The notes under the pieces were generated by a model. It ran no database searches. It worked only from the letters and a program-made list of their open reading frames with translations, and was not told where the DNA came from. Positions 43,277 to 52,980 of a stretch of DNA of 64,000 nt are shown here, one piece after another. A program made the position numbers and the translations under genes. Each line of letters begins with the position of its first letter. Position 1 is the stretch's first letter. This DNA is from JAWLCA01 sp041687395 (GTDB lineage: Bacteria > Pseudomonadota > Alphaproteobacteria > Rhodobacterales > Rhodobacteraceae): the NCBI GenBank assembly GCA_041687395.1, contig JAWLCA010000001.1, forward strand, positions 207,575 through 271,574, written 5' to 3'.

Positions 43277-44842
43277 CTAGGAGTTGCCGACGCGCACCAC
43301 TGTTGCGACCTTCAGGGCATTTGCAAGAGAGGCGAAACGCGCCTCGGCCACCTCTCCGAACAGTGCCGCCGTCTCGGCGGCGAGGATGAGTTCGAGGATC
43401 TTCTTCTTCGGATAGTAGCGCAGCGTTCCAGCCTCGTTGGGGCTGGCCACCGCGAACATCGCCCCGAAGCGCATCGCCTTGCCGAGCACTTCTGCGTCGC
43501 GCAGCTGTTTTTCGTCAAGAAGCTTGAACAGCGCATCGAACCGTGTGCCGGAGCGTGAGTTCTTGTAGCGGTGCAGCAGGGCGAGCCCGAGGAAGACGCG
43601 CCCCTTGTGGTCAAGGCCGCCAAGGTTCGCGCGCGTCGCGTTGTCGAAGCAGACCTCGGCCCGGTAATCAGGATGGGCCCGCCAGGTCGTGTCGTGCAGC
43701 AGGCAGGCGGCCTTGATCAGCCGCTCCCGCTCGGGCGGGGCGTTGCGGAAGATAGGTTGCAGGAAGGCATAGAGCTTCTTGCCGAAGCCGGGGATCCGCG
43801 CGGCGCTGGCCTCCGCAAAGCGGCAGGCCTCGATCAGGGGGTCGCGCGCGCGCAACCGCTCAGGCATCTGTTCATAGAGCAATCCTTCGCGGATGCCGTA
43901 GGAAGATACGTCGATCTCGGATGGCTTGAAGGTGCGGACGAGTTGCCGCAGCACCTCTGACGCCAGCGGGACAAGCTCCATCCGCTCGGCCGAGGTGCCG
44001 GTGCGCGCCCGCAGGGCAGTGATGTCGTTCTCGGCGATCCAGGTCACGGTGTCCTGCACCGATTTCGGGGTCATGCGGTATTCGTGCAGCACGGTCAGGG
44101 GATAGCCGCGGCGCTCCATGTCCAGCCGGGCGATGGCGCGCCATGAGCCGCCGACGAGATAAATCCGGTCGTGGTGGTCGCCGATTTCCGCCCGCAGGTC
44201 GGCCAGCACCCCGGCGATTTGCTTTCGCAGGCCCTTCTTACCTCCGCCGACCTGCTGCAGGCGGAACGGGCCGAGGGGCGAGGTCACACGCGCGTGGACC
44301 TTGCCATCGCCGATCACCGCCAGTTCCATCGACGAGCCGCCGATGTCGCACACCAGGCCCTGTGCCTCAGGCCAGCCCAGCAGAACGCCCTGCGCAGAAA
44401 GCCGGGCTTCCTCGCGTCCGTCGATGACCCTGAGCCTCAGGCCGGTCTTTTCCAAAACTTCGGCCCGGAATTCCGCTCCATCCGAGGCCTCCCGCACAGC
44501 AGCCGTCGCCACGACAGACAGCGATGCGACATCCATCCCCTTGGCCAGCAGCGCGAATCGTGCCAGCGCGGCCAAGGCCCTTCGGCGACCGTTGGGGTTC
44601 AGCTGTCCCGTGGTAGCCAGACCCGCGCCCAGGCCGCACATGATCTTCTCGTTGAAGAAATAGGCTGGGCTGCGCGCCGCCCCGTCGAACACCACCAGTC
44701 GCACGGAGTTCGAGCCTACGTCGATCACGCCGACGCGCGACAGGGCGCGGGCCGACGGATCCTCGAACAGAGGTCGTCCGAACAGGCCCCAGTCGTCGCC
44801 GTCGGCGTCAGGCTGGGATTGAGCGTCGGTCAGGCCGTCCAT
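43277..44842 (-). CDS. ppx: Exopolyphosphatase/guanosine pentaphosphatase
   Basis: Hydrolyses polyphosphate ends (and, in GppA members, pppGpp). 521 residues. ASKHA ATPase-fold phosphate loops are in VIDVGSNSVRLVVFD (about 38-52) and VCDIGGSSMELAVIG. The long C-terminal HD-like domain has LHDTTWRAHPDYRAE. It lies downstream of ppk1 on the same strand (95-bp gap), the usual ppk-ppx pairing for polyphosphate turnover. Confidence 0.93.
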   Translation of the reverse strand: MDGLTDAQSQPDADGDDWGLFGRPLFEDPSARALSRVGVIDVGSNSVRLVVFDGAARSPAYFFNEKIMCGLGAGLATTGQLNPNGRRRALAALARFALLAKGMDVASLSVVATAAVREASDGAEFRAEVLEKTGLRLRVIDGREEARLSAQGVLLGWPEAQGLVCDIGGSSMELAVIGDGKVHARVTSPLGPFRLQQVGGGKKGLRKQIAGVLADLRAEIGDHHDRIYLVGGSWRAIARLDMERRGYPLTVLHEYRMTPKSVQDTVTWIAENDITALRARTGTSAERMELVPLASEVLRQLVRTFKPSEIDVSSYGIREGLLYEQMPERLRARDPLIEACRFAEASAARIPGFGKKLYAFLQPIFRNAPPERERLIKAACLLHDTTWRAHPDYRAEVCFDNATRANLGGLDHKGRVFLGLALLHRYKNSRSGTRFDALFKLLDEKQLRDAEVLGKAMRFGAMFAVASPNEAGTLRYYPKKKILELILAAETAALFGEVAEARFASLANALKVATVVRVGNS

Positions 44843-44937
44843 GCCGGCATCTCCGCGTGGTGCCTTGGCGGCAATCCTGCGCCCTTGTGACCCAAGCCAT
44901 CCGTCCCCGTCAACCGCCCCGATGACATGGCGCCGGA

Positions 44938-47112
44938 TCAGTCGGTGGCGTGGGCCAGCCGCGGCACATCCTTGTCCCCCGCCGTTCCGCGACCGGACAG
45001 CGAGGGGTTCTCCATGAAGAACCGGTGGCAGTTGAACAGGTCCGCGTCACCGTCGGGCAGATGGCGCACGAAGCTGCCATCGGGTTGCAGGATCCAGCTT
45101 TGCGCCTCGTCCGCCAGATTCGCCGCCATGATCTGGCTGACAATCTGTGCCTTTACGGTGTCGTTCTTGATCTCGACCAGAGTCTCGACCCGGCGGTTCA
45201 GGTTGCGGTCCATCCAGTCGGCGGAAGAGATGAAGACGCGCGCCTTCTTGGACGGCAGGCCGTTGCCGCTGCCGAAGCAGACGATGCGAGAATGCTCCAG
45301 GAACCGACCGACGATGGATTTGACGCGGATCGTCTCGCTCAAACCCTTCACGCCGGGGCGGATGCCGCAAATGCCGCGGATCACCAAGTGAATCCGCACG
45401 CCGGCCTGACTCGCGGCATAGAGCGCGTCGATCACCTCGGGTTCGATCAGGCTGTTCATCTTCGCCCAGATCTCGGCCGGCTTGCCCGCGCGGGCAAGTT
45501 CGGCTTCGCGCCCGATCAGTTCAAGCAAGCGCGATTTCAGGTTGATGGGCGAGATCGCCAGATTCTCAAGACCCTCGGGCAGCGCGTAGCCGGAAAGGTA
45601 GTTGAAGACCTTGGTTGCATCGCGGCCCAGGGCGGGGTCGCAGGTGAAGAGCGACAGGTCGGTGTAGATGCGGGCGGTGATGGGGTGATAGTTGCCGGTG
45701 CCGTAGTGGGTGTAGGTCACGAGATTCTCGCCCTCGCGCCGCACGACGGTCGAGATCTTGGCGTGGGTTTTGTAGTTGATGAAGCCGTAAACGACATGGG
45801 CGCCCGCACGCTCCAGCCGGCGCGACTGGCGGATGTTCGCGGCTTCGTCAAAGCGCGCTTTCAGTTCGACGAGCGCGGTGACGGACTTGCCGGCCTCGGC
45901 CGCCTCGCACAGCGCCTCGACAATCGGGCTGTCCCGACTGGTGCGGTAAAGAGTCTGCTTGATCGCCAGCACATTCGGGTCGCGAGCAGCTTGCTGCAGG
46001 AAACGCACCACCATGTCGAAGGTCTCGTAGGGGTGATGCAGCAGCATGTCCTTCTGGCGGATCGCCGCGAACATGTCGCCGTCATGGTCCTGCACCCGCT
46101 CTGGCACGCGCGGGGTGAAGACGGGCCATTGCAGATCGCGCCGACTGTCGAGCACCAGTTCCTTAAGATCCGCCATGCCCAACAGACCGCGGATCTCGAT
46201 CACCTCGTCCGGTGTGACGTCCAGCTCGTGCATGATCAGCGACCGCAGCGCCTGAGGCGCGCCGGCCGAGATCTTCAGCCGGATCACCTCGCCGCGGCGG
46301 CGGCGCTTCAGCGCCACCTCGAACTCGCGCACAAGATCCTCGGCCTCGTCCTCGACCTCCAGATCGCTGTCGCGCAGGACGCGGAAGGTGCAGTGACCCT
46401 GTTCCTGATAGCCGGGGAACAGCTTGTCGAGATGCAGCAGCAGATGCTCTTCCAGCGGCAGAAAGCGCGCCTCGCCCGGGCGGCCCGGTAGCGCGACGAA
46501 ACGGTCCACCTGTTGCGGGATCGGCAGAAGCGCCTTCAGCTGCCGTCGGTCGCCACGCCGTTCCAGCTCCAGCGCAAGGCAGAAGCCGGTGTTCGGGATG
46601 AAGGGAAATGGATGCGCCGGGTCGATCGCGAGCGGCGACAGGACCGGGAACACCTTGTTCAGGAAGTGCTCCTCCAGGTGCCGCAGATCGCGCTTCGTCA
46701 GCTTCGCGCGCGTGAGCAGCGTGATGCGCTCTGCCTCCATCAGCTTCTTCAGCTTGTTCCACACCGTTTGCTGCATCGCCATCAACCGCCGGGCCTTGTC
46801 ATTGATCAGCACCAACTGCTCGGCGGGCGTCAGCCCATCGTCGCCCGGATTGGTATTTCCTGCGCGCGCCAGTTCGCGCAGTCCGGCGACGCGGACCGTG
46901 TAGAATTCATCCAGGTTGGTGGCCGATATCGACAGGAACCGCAGCCGTTCCAGCAGCGGGACGCGCGGGTTCGTCGCTTCTTCCAGCACACGGAGGTTGA
47001 AGGCGAGCCACGAAAGCTCGCGGTTGAAGAAGCGGCCGGGCCCGGTGCGCACCTCCTCGGTCAACGCGATGGGTGCGACGAAAGGGGACTTGAGGAAATC
47101 TGCCTGTGTCAT
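44938..47112 (-). CDS. ppk1: Polyphosphate kinase 1
   Basis: Reversible transfer of ATP gamma-phosphate to polyphosphate. 724 residues. N-terminal RFFNRELSWLAFNLRVLEEA, the head domain, then the phospholipase-D-like catalytic half with YGFINYKTHAKISTV (catalytic His in KTHAK), HYGTGNYHP, DLSLFT and GSADWMDRNLNRRVE-type motif SSADWMDRNLNRR. Full length for PPK1. It precedes ppx, and the Hda-like gene lies 40 bp upstream. Confidence 0.96.
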   Translation of the reverse strand: MTQADFLKSPFVAPIALTEEVRTGPGRFFNRELSWLAFNLRVLEEATNPRVPLLERLRFLSISATNLDEFYTVRVAGLRELARAGNTNPGDDGLTPAEQLVLINDKARRLMAMQQTVWNKLKKLMEAERITLLTRAKLTKRDLRHLEEHFLNKVFPVLSPLAIDPAHPFPFIPNTGFCLALELERRGDRRQLKALLPIPQQVDRFVALPGRPGEARFLPLEEHLLLHLDKLFPGYQEQGHCTFRVLRDSDLEVEDEAEDLVREFEVALKRRRRGEVIRLKISAGAPQALRSLIMHELDVTPDEVIEIRGLLGMADLKELVLDSRRDLQWPVFTPRVPERVQDHDGDMFAAIRQKDMLLHHPYETFDMVVRFLQQAARDPNVLAIKQTLYRTSRDSPIVEALCEAAEAGKSVTALVELKARFDEAANIRQSRRLERAGAHVVYGFINYKTHAKISTVVRREGENLVTYTHYGTGNYHPITARIYTDLSLFTCDPALGRDATKVFNYLSGYALPEGLENLAISPINLKSRLLELIGREAELARAGKPAEIWAKMNSLIEPEVIDALYAASQAGVRIHLVIRGICGIRPGVKGLSETIRVKSIVGRFLEHSRIVCFGSGNGLPSKKARVFISSADWMDRNLNRRVETLVEIKNDTVKAQIVSQIMAANLADEAQSWILQPDGSFVRHLPDGDADLFNCHRFFMENPSLSGRGTAGDKDVPRLAHATD

Positions 47113-47152
47113 GGACCGCTTATGCGAATTTATTGTGACGCTTCGGTGACCA

Positions 47153-47830
47153 CTATCGCGCGTGGTCGTCGCCCCTGTCCAGCACCCTGCGGGCCAGGTG
47201 CCACGTCACCGCGCAGCCCTCGGCCAGCGCACGGCGATCCAACTGGTCCACAAGCGTCGCCGCTGCTGCGAGCGAGCGATCCATGCGCCCCAGCAGGTAA
47301 TCGATCAGCTTGGGAGACACCGTGATCTGGCGATCGGCGAAGTGTTTCACCAGAACGGCCGACAGGAGGGCATCGTCCGGGGACTCCAGCCGAGCAATCG
47401 GGGCGGCCTGCATCCGGCTTGCCAGATCTGGGAGCGTGAGGGGCCAGTGCGCCGGGGCCGTGCGCGCGGTCAACAGCAGACGGCCGCCCTGGGCAAGCAC
47501 CAGATTGTGAAGATGAAACAGCGCCGGTTCCGCCGCCGGGGAAATGCGGTCAGCATCTTCGATCACGACCGGCCCCGCCGACAGCGCCTCCACCTTCTCC
47601 GGCGTCAGCTCCGCTGCGGGCTGGATCGCTGCGCGGGTCTCGGCCGCCCAGACATGGGCGAGGTGGGTCTTGCCCGATCCCGCGGGCCCCACCAGAACCA
47701 GCCGCCCGCCGGGCCAGTCGCGCCAGCCCTCGACGGTGGCGAGCGCCAGCGCGTTCGGGGGGGCGACAAAGAAATCCTCGCGCCCCAGCGCGGCCCGTGC
47801 GGGCAGGTCCAACGCCAGTTGCCGTGGCAT
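47153..47830 (-). CDS. DnaA-related regulatory ATPase (HdaA-like)
   Basis: 225 residues. DnaA-type AAA+ module without the DNA-binding domain: Walker A GPAGSGKTHLAHVW, Walker B region VVIEDADRI, sensor 1 LLLTARTAP and the final RSLAAAATLVDQLDRRAL. Such Hda proteins promote DnaA-ATP hydrolysis with the sliding clamp. The N-terminus MPRQLALDLPARA contains QLALDL, a clamp-binding motif. ATG 47830 lies just after the permease stop. Longer upstream frames overlap the permease gene. Confidence 0.9.
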   Translation of the reverse strand: MPRQLALDLPARAALGREDFFVAPPNALALATVEGWRDWPGGRLVLVGPAGSGKTHLAHVWAAETRAAIQPAAELTPEKVEALSAGPVVIEDADRISPAAEPALFHLHNLVLAQGGRLLLTARTAPAHWPLTLPDLASRMQAAPIARLESPDDALLSAVLVKHFADRQITVSPKLIDYLLGRMDRSLAAAATLVDQLDRRALAEGCAVTWHLARRVLDRGDDHAR

Positions 47831-47834
47831 TTCC

Positions 47835-48914
47835 CTAATCCCCGTCGCGGTCGGCACCGGGGCTTTCCAGGCCGCGATAGAGCCTGCTGTCGGCGTATTG
47901 TGCGACCCCGAAGCGCGCCAGCACTCCAAGCGCGGCCGCGAGCGGCACCGCGACGAGCATGCCGACAAAACCGAACAGCGTCCCGAATGCCGAAAGGGCG
48001 AAGAGCAGCCAGACCGGGTGCAGCCCCACCGAATTGCCCACCAGTTTCGGTACCAGCAGGTTGCCCTCCAGCGCCTGGCCGGCGACGAAGATTCCCGCAA
48101 CCAGGCCGATCATCACCGGCTCGCCCCAGAACTGGAACAGCGCTAGGCCGATGGCCAGTGCACCGCCGATGATGGCGCCCACATACGGTATGAACGATAT
48201 CAGCCCGGCAGTGACCCCAACCACCAGTCCGTACTGCAATCCAGCGAGCATGAGTGCTACGGAGTAGAATATTGCCAGAATGCCGCAGACCGTCAGTTGG
48301 CCGCGCACGAAGCCGGCGAGCGCCGCATCAACTTCCTGCGCGATACGGCGAATCGTCGGTGCATGGTCCCGCGGCAGCAAGCCGTCGATGCGGGCGATCA
48401 GGTTGTCCCAGTCCAGCAGCAGATAGAAGGCGACGACCGGGGCCACGACGATGAAGACGACAGCATTCACGACCCCCATCGCCGAAGAGAGAAGTGTCTC
48501 GATCAGTTCGACCCCGCGCGACTGGATCATCTCGCCAAGCCCCGAGAGCGATTTGCGCAGCTGGCTTTCGCTGTCCAGTGCTCCCGGAATCCGCTCGGAC
48601 AGGAAGCCTTGAAGCCGGTTGAGGATTTCCGGCGCTGCATTGAACAGTGAAACGCCCTGTTCGACCACCGTCGGCAGGATCAACAGCAGCGCAACGACGA
48701 AGACAAGAACGACGCCCAGCGCAACGATGGTCGTCGCGAGAACGCGGCTCAACCCCAGGCGCTGCAGCCGGTCTGCAATCGGATCGAGGAAATAGGCTAT
48801 GGCGCCGCCCACGATGAACGGCAACATGACGTTTCCGAGCAACCACAGCACGACAAGAAACACCGCTGTCGCGATGCCCCAGTAACTCAACTGATGTTTG
48901 ACGGGCAGGCCCAT
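47835..48914 (-). CDS. AI-2E/PerM-family transporter
   Basis: 359 residues with about seven to eight hydrophobic segments in the PerM pattern: an N-terminal pair with FIVGGAIAYFLDPIADRLQRLG, a periplasmic-type helical region (about 95-155), a middle helix pair (VVFIVVAPVVAFYLLLDWD) and the final LVVGVTAGLISFIPYVGAIIGGALA. Substrate is unproven in this family. ATG 48914 is preferred over a 12-residue longer start. Divergent from proS and upstream of the Hda-like gene, the purM-hda-like order known in proteobacteria. Confidence 0.9.
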   Translation of the reverse strand: MGLPVKHQLSYWGIATAVFLVVLWLLGNVMLPFIVGGAIAYFLDPIADRLQRLGLSRVLATTIVALGVVLVFVVALLLILPTVVEQGVSLFNAAPEILNRLQGFLSERIPGALDSESQLRKSLSGLGEMIQSRGVELIETLLSSAMGVVNAVVFIVVAPVVAFYLLLDWDNLIARIDGLLPRDHAPTIRRIAQEVDAALAGFVRGQLTVCGILAIFYSVALMLAGLQYGLVVGVTAGLISFIPYVGAIIGGALAIGLALFQFWGEPVMIGLVAGIFVAGQALEGNLLVPKLVGNSVGLHPVWLLFALSAFGTLFGFVGMLVAVPLAAALGVLARFGVAQYADSRLYRGLESPGADRDGD

Positions 48915-49039
48915 CGATCCCCCGGCGGTTGACGCCCTGTCTTGGCGCAAGGGGCGCGTCCACGCAAGCCCGCGCTCTCTTGTTCCGCAGGAGGGGATCG
49001 CATAGTTGGAACGCGAATTGTTCGACGAGAAGGTCCGCC

Positions 49040-50383
49040 ATGCGCCTGTCCCGCTATTTCCTGCCCGTGCTCAAGGAAAACCCCGCCGAGGCCCAGATCG
49101 TGAGCCACCGCCTGATGCTGCGGGCCGGGATGATCCGCCAGCAGGCGGCCGGCATCTATTCCTGGCTGCCGCTGGGCTATCGCGTGTTGCGCCGGATCGA
49201 GCAGATCGTGCACGAGGAACAGGAACGCGCGGGACACATTCCACTGCTCATGCCCACGCTGCAACCGGCCGACCTGTGGCGCGAAAGCGGTCGCTACGAC
49301 GACTACGGGCAGGAAATGCTGCGCATCACCGACCGGCACAAGCGCGACCTGCTTTACGGCCCGACGAACGAGGAGATGATCACCGACATCTTCCGCGCCC
49401 ATGTGTCGAGCTACAAGGAATTGCCGCTGACGCTGTATCACATCCAGTGGAAGTTCCGCGACGAGATCCGCCCGCGCTTTGGCGTGATGCGGGGGCGCGA
49501 GTTCCTGATGAAGGACGGCTACAACTTCGACGTCGACAAGGATGCCGCGATTCACGCCTACAACCGCCACATGGTCAGCTATCTGCGCACCTACGAGCGG
49601 ATGGGGCTGCAGGCGATCCCGATGCGCGCGGCCTCGGGCCCGATCGGCGGTGACAACACGCACGAATTCCTGGTCCTCGCTTCGACCGGCGAGTCCGAGG
49701 TGTTCTATGACAGCGCGATCACCGATCTGAAGTTCGGCGAACGGGTGGTGGACTATGACGACCGCGATGAATGCGCCGCGATCGTCAAGGAATGGACCAC
49801 CCCCTATGCCCGCACCGACGAAACCCACGACGAGGGGTTGTTCGCCGCCGTTCCCGAAGCGCGCCGCAAGACCTCTCGAGGGATCGAGGTGGGGCAGATC
49901 TTCTATTTCGGCACCAAGTATTCCGAGCCGATGGGCGCCCATGTCGTCAACGACAAGGGCGAGCGGGTGCCGGTTCACATGGGGTCCCACGGCATCGGGG
50001 TCAGCCGTCTGCTGGGTGCAATCATCGAAGCGAGCCACGACGAAAAGGGGATCATCTGGCCGGAAGGCGTGACACCCTATCCGGTCGGTATCGTGAACCT
50101 GAAGCAGGGCGATACCGCAACCGATGCGGCCTGCGAAGCGCTTTACAGGGCACTGGCCGATAAGGGGCTTGAAGCGCTTTACGACGACCGGGACGAGCGT
50201 GCGGGCGCGAAGTTTGCCACCATGGACCTCATCGGTCTGCCTTGGCGGATCACCGTCGGCCCGCGCGGTCTTGCGAATGGCAAGGTTGAACTGACCAGCC
50301 GTCGCACCGGGGAGGCCGAGGAGATGAGCCCGGATGCGGCAGCGTCGAAGGTCGCGTCGCTCTATGAAGCAGTTTCCATCTAA
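49040..50383 (+). CDS. proS: Prolyl-tRNA synthetase, short alphaproteobacterial type
   Basis: Charges tRNA-Pro. 447 residues. Motif 1 region RMLMRAGMIRQQAAGIYSWLP with slightly changed start SHRLMLRAGMIRQ, motif 2 KFRDEIRPRFGVMRGREF, motif 3 GSHGIGVSRLLGAI, and an anticodon domain with GLPWRITVGPRGLANG. It lacks the long editing insertion of E. coli ProS, as is normal for this group. ATG 49040 gives the canonical MRLSRYFLPVLKE start. Confidence 0.96.
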   Translation: MRLSRYFLPVLKENPAEAQIVSHRLMLRAGMIRQQAAGIYSWLPLGYRVLRRIEQIVHEEQERAGHIPLLMPTLQPADLWRESGRYDDYGQEMLRITDRHKRDLLYGPTNEEMITDIFRAHVSSYKELPLTLYHIQWKFRDEIRPRFGVMRGREFLMKDGYNFDVDKDAAIHAYNRHMVSYLRTYERMGLQAIPMRAASGPIGGDNTHEFLVLASTGESEVFYDSAITDLKFGERVVDYDDRDECAAIVKEWTTPYARTDETHDEGLFAAVPEARRKTSRGIEVGQIFYFGTKYSEPMGAHVVNDKGERVPVHMGSHGIGVSRLLGAIIEASHDEKGIIWPEGVTPYPVGIVNLKQGDTATDAACEALYRALADKGLEALYDDRDERAGAKFATMDLIGLPWRITVGPRGLANGKVELTSRRTGEAEEMSPDAAASKVASLYEAVSI

Positions 50384-50447
50384 GGCAAGGCGCTTGAGGC
50401 AAGGAACTGCTGCGCAGCTTGAGCGTTCCCTCTCTGGATGGGAGGGC

Positions 50448-50894
50448 ATGATGTCTTATTTGCGTTTTTTTGCGATGATCGCGACTTCGACCCTGCTGAT
50501 GTACGGTCTCACGTACCTGAACAGCTGGCAGGCGAACCATATCTGGTTCAGTCAGACCCGGGCCTGGATGGCTCTGCTCATGGGCGCAATGATGGCGGTG
50601 GTGATGCTGTCCTTCATGCTCGGGATGTACCGCAATCGGGCGGCCAACCTGGCAATCTACCTGGGTGCGGCCGTGGTTTTCGCCGCTTCTCTCTGGCTTG
50701 TCCGCTCGCAGGCGACGGTGGACGATGTCGCGTGGATGAAGGCAATGATCCCCCATCACTCCATCGCCATCCTGACGTCAGAGCGCGCAGCCATCGACGA
50801 TCCGCGCGTTGCCGACCTCGCCCGCCGGATCATTGAGGCGCAGCAGTCGGAAATTGCCGAGATGGAGAATTTGATCGCCGATCTCGAGGAATGA
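50448..50894 (+). CDS. DUF305 membrane-anchored protein
   Basis: 148 residues. Three hydrophobic helices (about 5-25, 38-60, 68-88) are followed by a short DUF305-like end: DVAWMKAMIPHHSIAI with the family MIPHH motif and an acidic helix ending EMENLIADLEE. DUF305 domains are ferritin-like and often linked to copper handling, but here only one repeat is present. ATG 50448 or 50451 with GGGAGGGC upstream. Next gene downstream is lolC/E. Confidence 0.85.
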   Translation: MMSYLRFFAMIATSTLLMYGLTYLNSWQANHIWFSQTRAWMALLMGAMMAVVMLSFMLGMYRNRAANLAIYLGAAVVFAASLWLVRSQATVDDVAWMKAMIPHHSIAILTSERAAIDDPRVADLARRIIEAQQSEIAEMENLIADLEE

Positions 50895-51023
50895 TCTCTT
50901 CTTGCTTGCGAAGCGCGGACGGGCGCTGAGGCTCGCCTGAGCTTTCAGATGACACCGTTGCCTTGCTTGACCCTGACGGAGAAACTGTCAAGTAGGCCGG
51001 GACCTGACACGAGGCCCTGGCAG

Positions 51024-52304
51024 ATGAGCAGCAGACCCTTCGCCGCCTTCGAGTGGATGATCGCCTGGCGCTACCTGCGCGCGCGGCGCGCCGAGGGCGG
51101 GGTCAGCGTGATGACCTGGATCAGCCTGATCGGGATCGCGCTGGCGGTGTTCGCGCTGATCGCGACGCTGGCCGTGCGGTCCGGCTTCCGGGCAGAGTTC
51201 GTGGACACCATCCTGGGTGCCAACGCGCATGTCACCGTTTACACCACCAGCTACATCGAGGCGACGGATCAGGTGGACCGGTCGATCACCGATTTCGAAG
51301 GGATGGCTGAGCGTTTAGCCGCCGTGCCGGGGGTGACCCGCGCGGCACCCCTGATCAGGGGGCAGGTGATGGTGGCGCATGACGGGCGCAACAGCGGCGC
51401 CGAGATCTTCGGCATCGCGGCGGCCGATCTGGCGACGATTCCGCGCGTGGCCGACCCCGAGGCCGCCAGCGGCGACATCGGCCGGTTCGACGAGGGCATC
51501 GCCATCGGGTCGGGCATCGCGCGCGAACTGGGGGTGGAGCTTGGCGACCGGATTCGCCTGATCTCTCCTGAAGGGGTGCGCACGGCCTTCGGCACCAGCC
51601 CGCGGGTGAACGCCTATGAGGTCACGTACATCTTCACCGCCGGGCGCTATGACATCGACCGCACGCGGATCTACATGCCGTTCGCCGAGGCGCAGAGCTA
51701 TTTCAACCGCGAGGGCCGCGCCGACGAGATCGAGGTGATGGTCGCCGAGCCGGAGCGGATCGACGCGCTGCTGCCGGCGATCATGGCCGCAGGCGGCGAG
51801 CGCACGATGGTCTGGACCTGGCGCGACAGCGCCGGCAGCTTCCTGCGCGCGCTGGAGGTCGAGGACAACGTGATGTTCGTGATCCTGTCGATCCTGGTGC
51901 TGATCGCGGCGATGAACATCGTGTCGGGCCTGATCATGCTGGTGAAGAACAAGGGCCGCGACATCGGCATCCTGCGCACGATGGGGCTGACCGAGGGATC
52001 GGTGCTGCGGGTCTTCTTCATCTGCGGCGCCTCGGTCGGCCTCATCGGCACCGGGCTGGGCGTGGTGCTGGGCTGCCTGTTCGCGATCTACATCGACCCG
52101 ATCTTTTCCTTCGTGAACTACGCGATGGGCGGAGGGGTCTGGGATCCCTCGATCCGGGGGATCTATGCGCTGCCCGCGCAACTGCGGGCCGAGGATGTGG
52201 CCAAGGCGGTGGGGTTGTCGCTGTTCCTGTCGTTTGTTGTCACGATCTTTCCGGCGCGCCGAGCTGCACGGATGAACCCTGTCGAGGCGCTGCGCTATGA
52301 GTGA
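51024..52304 (+). CDS. lolC: Lipoprotein-releasing ABC transporter permease LolC/LolE
   Basis: Membrane subunit extracting outer-membrane lipoproteins. 426 residues. First helix at about 25-45 (VSVMTWISLIGIALAVFALI), a large periplasmic domain (about 45-275), then three helices with NIVSGLIMLVKNKGRDIGILRTMG, the coupling motif of LolC/E. ATG 51024 fits the usual short cytoplasmic start. A longer 25-residue N-terminus is possible. Overlaps lolD by eight bases. Whether it pairs with a second LolE cannot be seen here. Confidence 0.92.
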   Translation: MSSRPFAAFEWMIAWRYLRARRAEGGVSVMTWISLIGIALAVFALIATLAVRSGFRAEFVDTILGANAHVTVYTTSYIEATDQVDRSITDFEGMAERLAAVPGVTRAAPLIRGQVMVAHDGRNSGAEIFGIAAADLATIPRVADPEAASGDIGRFDEGIAIGSGIARELGVELGDRIRLISPEGVRTAFGTSPRVNAYEVTYIFTAGRYDIDRTRIYMPFAEAQSYFNREGRADEIEVMVAEPERIDALLPAIMAAGGERTMVWTWRDSAGSFLRALEVEDNVMFVILSILVLIAAMNIVSGLIMLVKNKGRDIGILRTMGLTEGSVLRVFFICGASVGLIGTGLGVVLGCLFAIYIDPIFSFVNYAMGGGVWDPSIRGIYALPAQLRAEDVAKAVGLSLFLSFVVTIFPARRAARMNPVEALRYE

Positions 52305-52980
52305 TGCGGTGCTGCGGCTGGACGGTGTGACCAAGGCCTATAACCGGGGCAAGCCGGGCGAGGTGGTCGTGCTGCGCGGCGTCGATCTGGCGCTGGCGCG
52401 GGGTGAGGTGGTGGCGCTGGTGGCGCCGTCCGGCGCGGGCAAATCCACGTTACTGCACATCGCCGGGCTGCTGGACACGCCCGATGCGGGCCGCGTCGGC
52501 ATCGGCGGGCAGGACGCGACTGGGCTGCGGGATGACGCGCGCACCCGGATCCGGCGGCAGGAGGTGGGCTTCGTCTATCAGTTCCACCACCTGCTGCCAG
52601 AGTTCAGCGCGCTGGAAAACGTGGTGTTGCCGCAACTGGTCAACGGCGCGGGGCGCGCGGCTGCGGCGGACCGGGCGCGCGACCTGCTGGGCCGCGTGGG
52701 GGTCGGCCATCGCGCCGATCACCGCCCGGCGGAACTGTCAGGTGGCGAGCAGCAGCGGGTGGCCTTTTGCCGCGCGCTGGCGAACGCACCGAAGATCCTG
52801 CTGGCGGATGAGCCGACTGGCAACCTGGATCCCGCGACATCCGACCAGGTGTTCGAGGCACTGATGGCGCTGGTACGCGAGACGGGTCTGTCGGCGCTGA
52901 TCGCCACGCATAACGTGGCACTGGCCCAGCGGATGGACCGGGTGCTGCGGCTGACCGACGGGCACTTGAGCGCGGGCTGA
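52297..52980 (+). CDS. lolD: Lipoprotein-releasing ABC transporter ATPase LolD
   Basis: 227 residues. Walker A APSGAGKST (about 48-56), Q-loop FVYQFHHLLPEFSALENV (the LolD-type QFHHLLPEF), signature LSGGEQQR and Walker B LLADEPTGNLD. It starts inside the lolC end. Its stop TGA is immediately followed by the gph stop on the other strand (TGATCA at 52978-52983), so the two genes end tail to tail with no spacer. Confidence 0.95.
   Translation: MSDAVLRLDGVTKAYNRGKPGEVVVLRGVDLALARGEVVALVAPSGAGKSTLLHIAGLLDTPDAGRVGIGGQDATGLRDDARTRIRRQEVGFVYQFHHLLPEFSALENVVLPQLVNGAGRAAAADRARDLLGRVGVGHRADHRPAELSGGEQQRVAFCRALANAPKILLADEPTGNLDPATSDQVFEALMALVRETGLSALIATHNVALAQRMDRVLRLTDGHLSAG

Noticed and set aside
46700..46730. 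GCGCGTGAGCAGC as another palindrome-element copy
   Set aside because: Only a half-site match, inside ppk1 coding sequence, without the tail.
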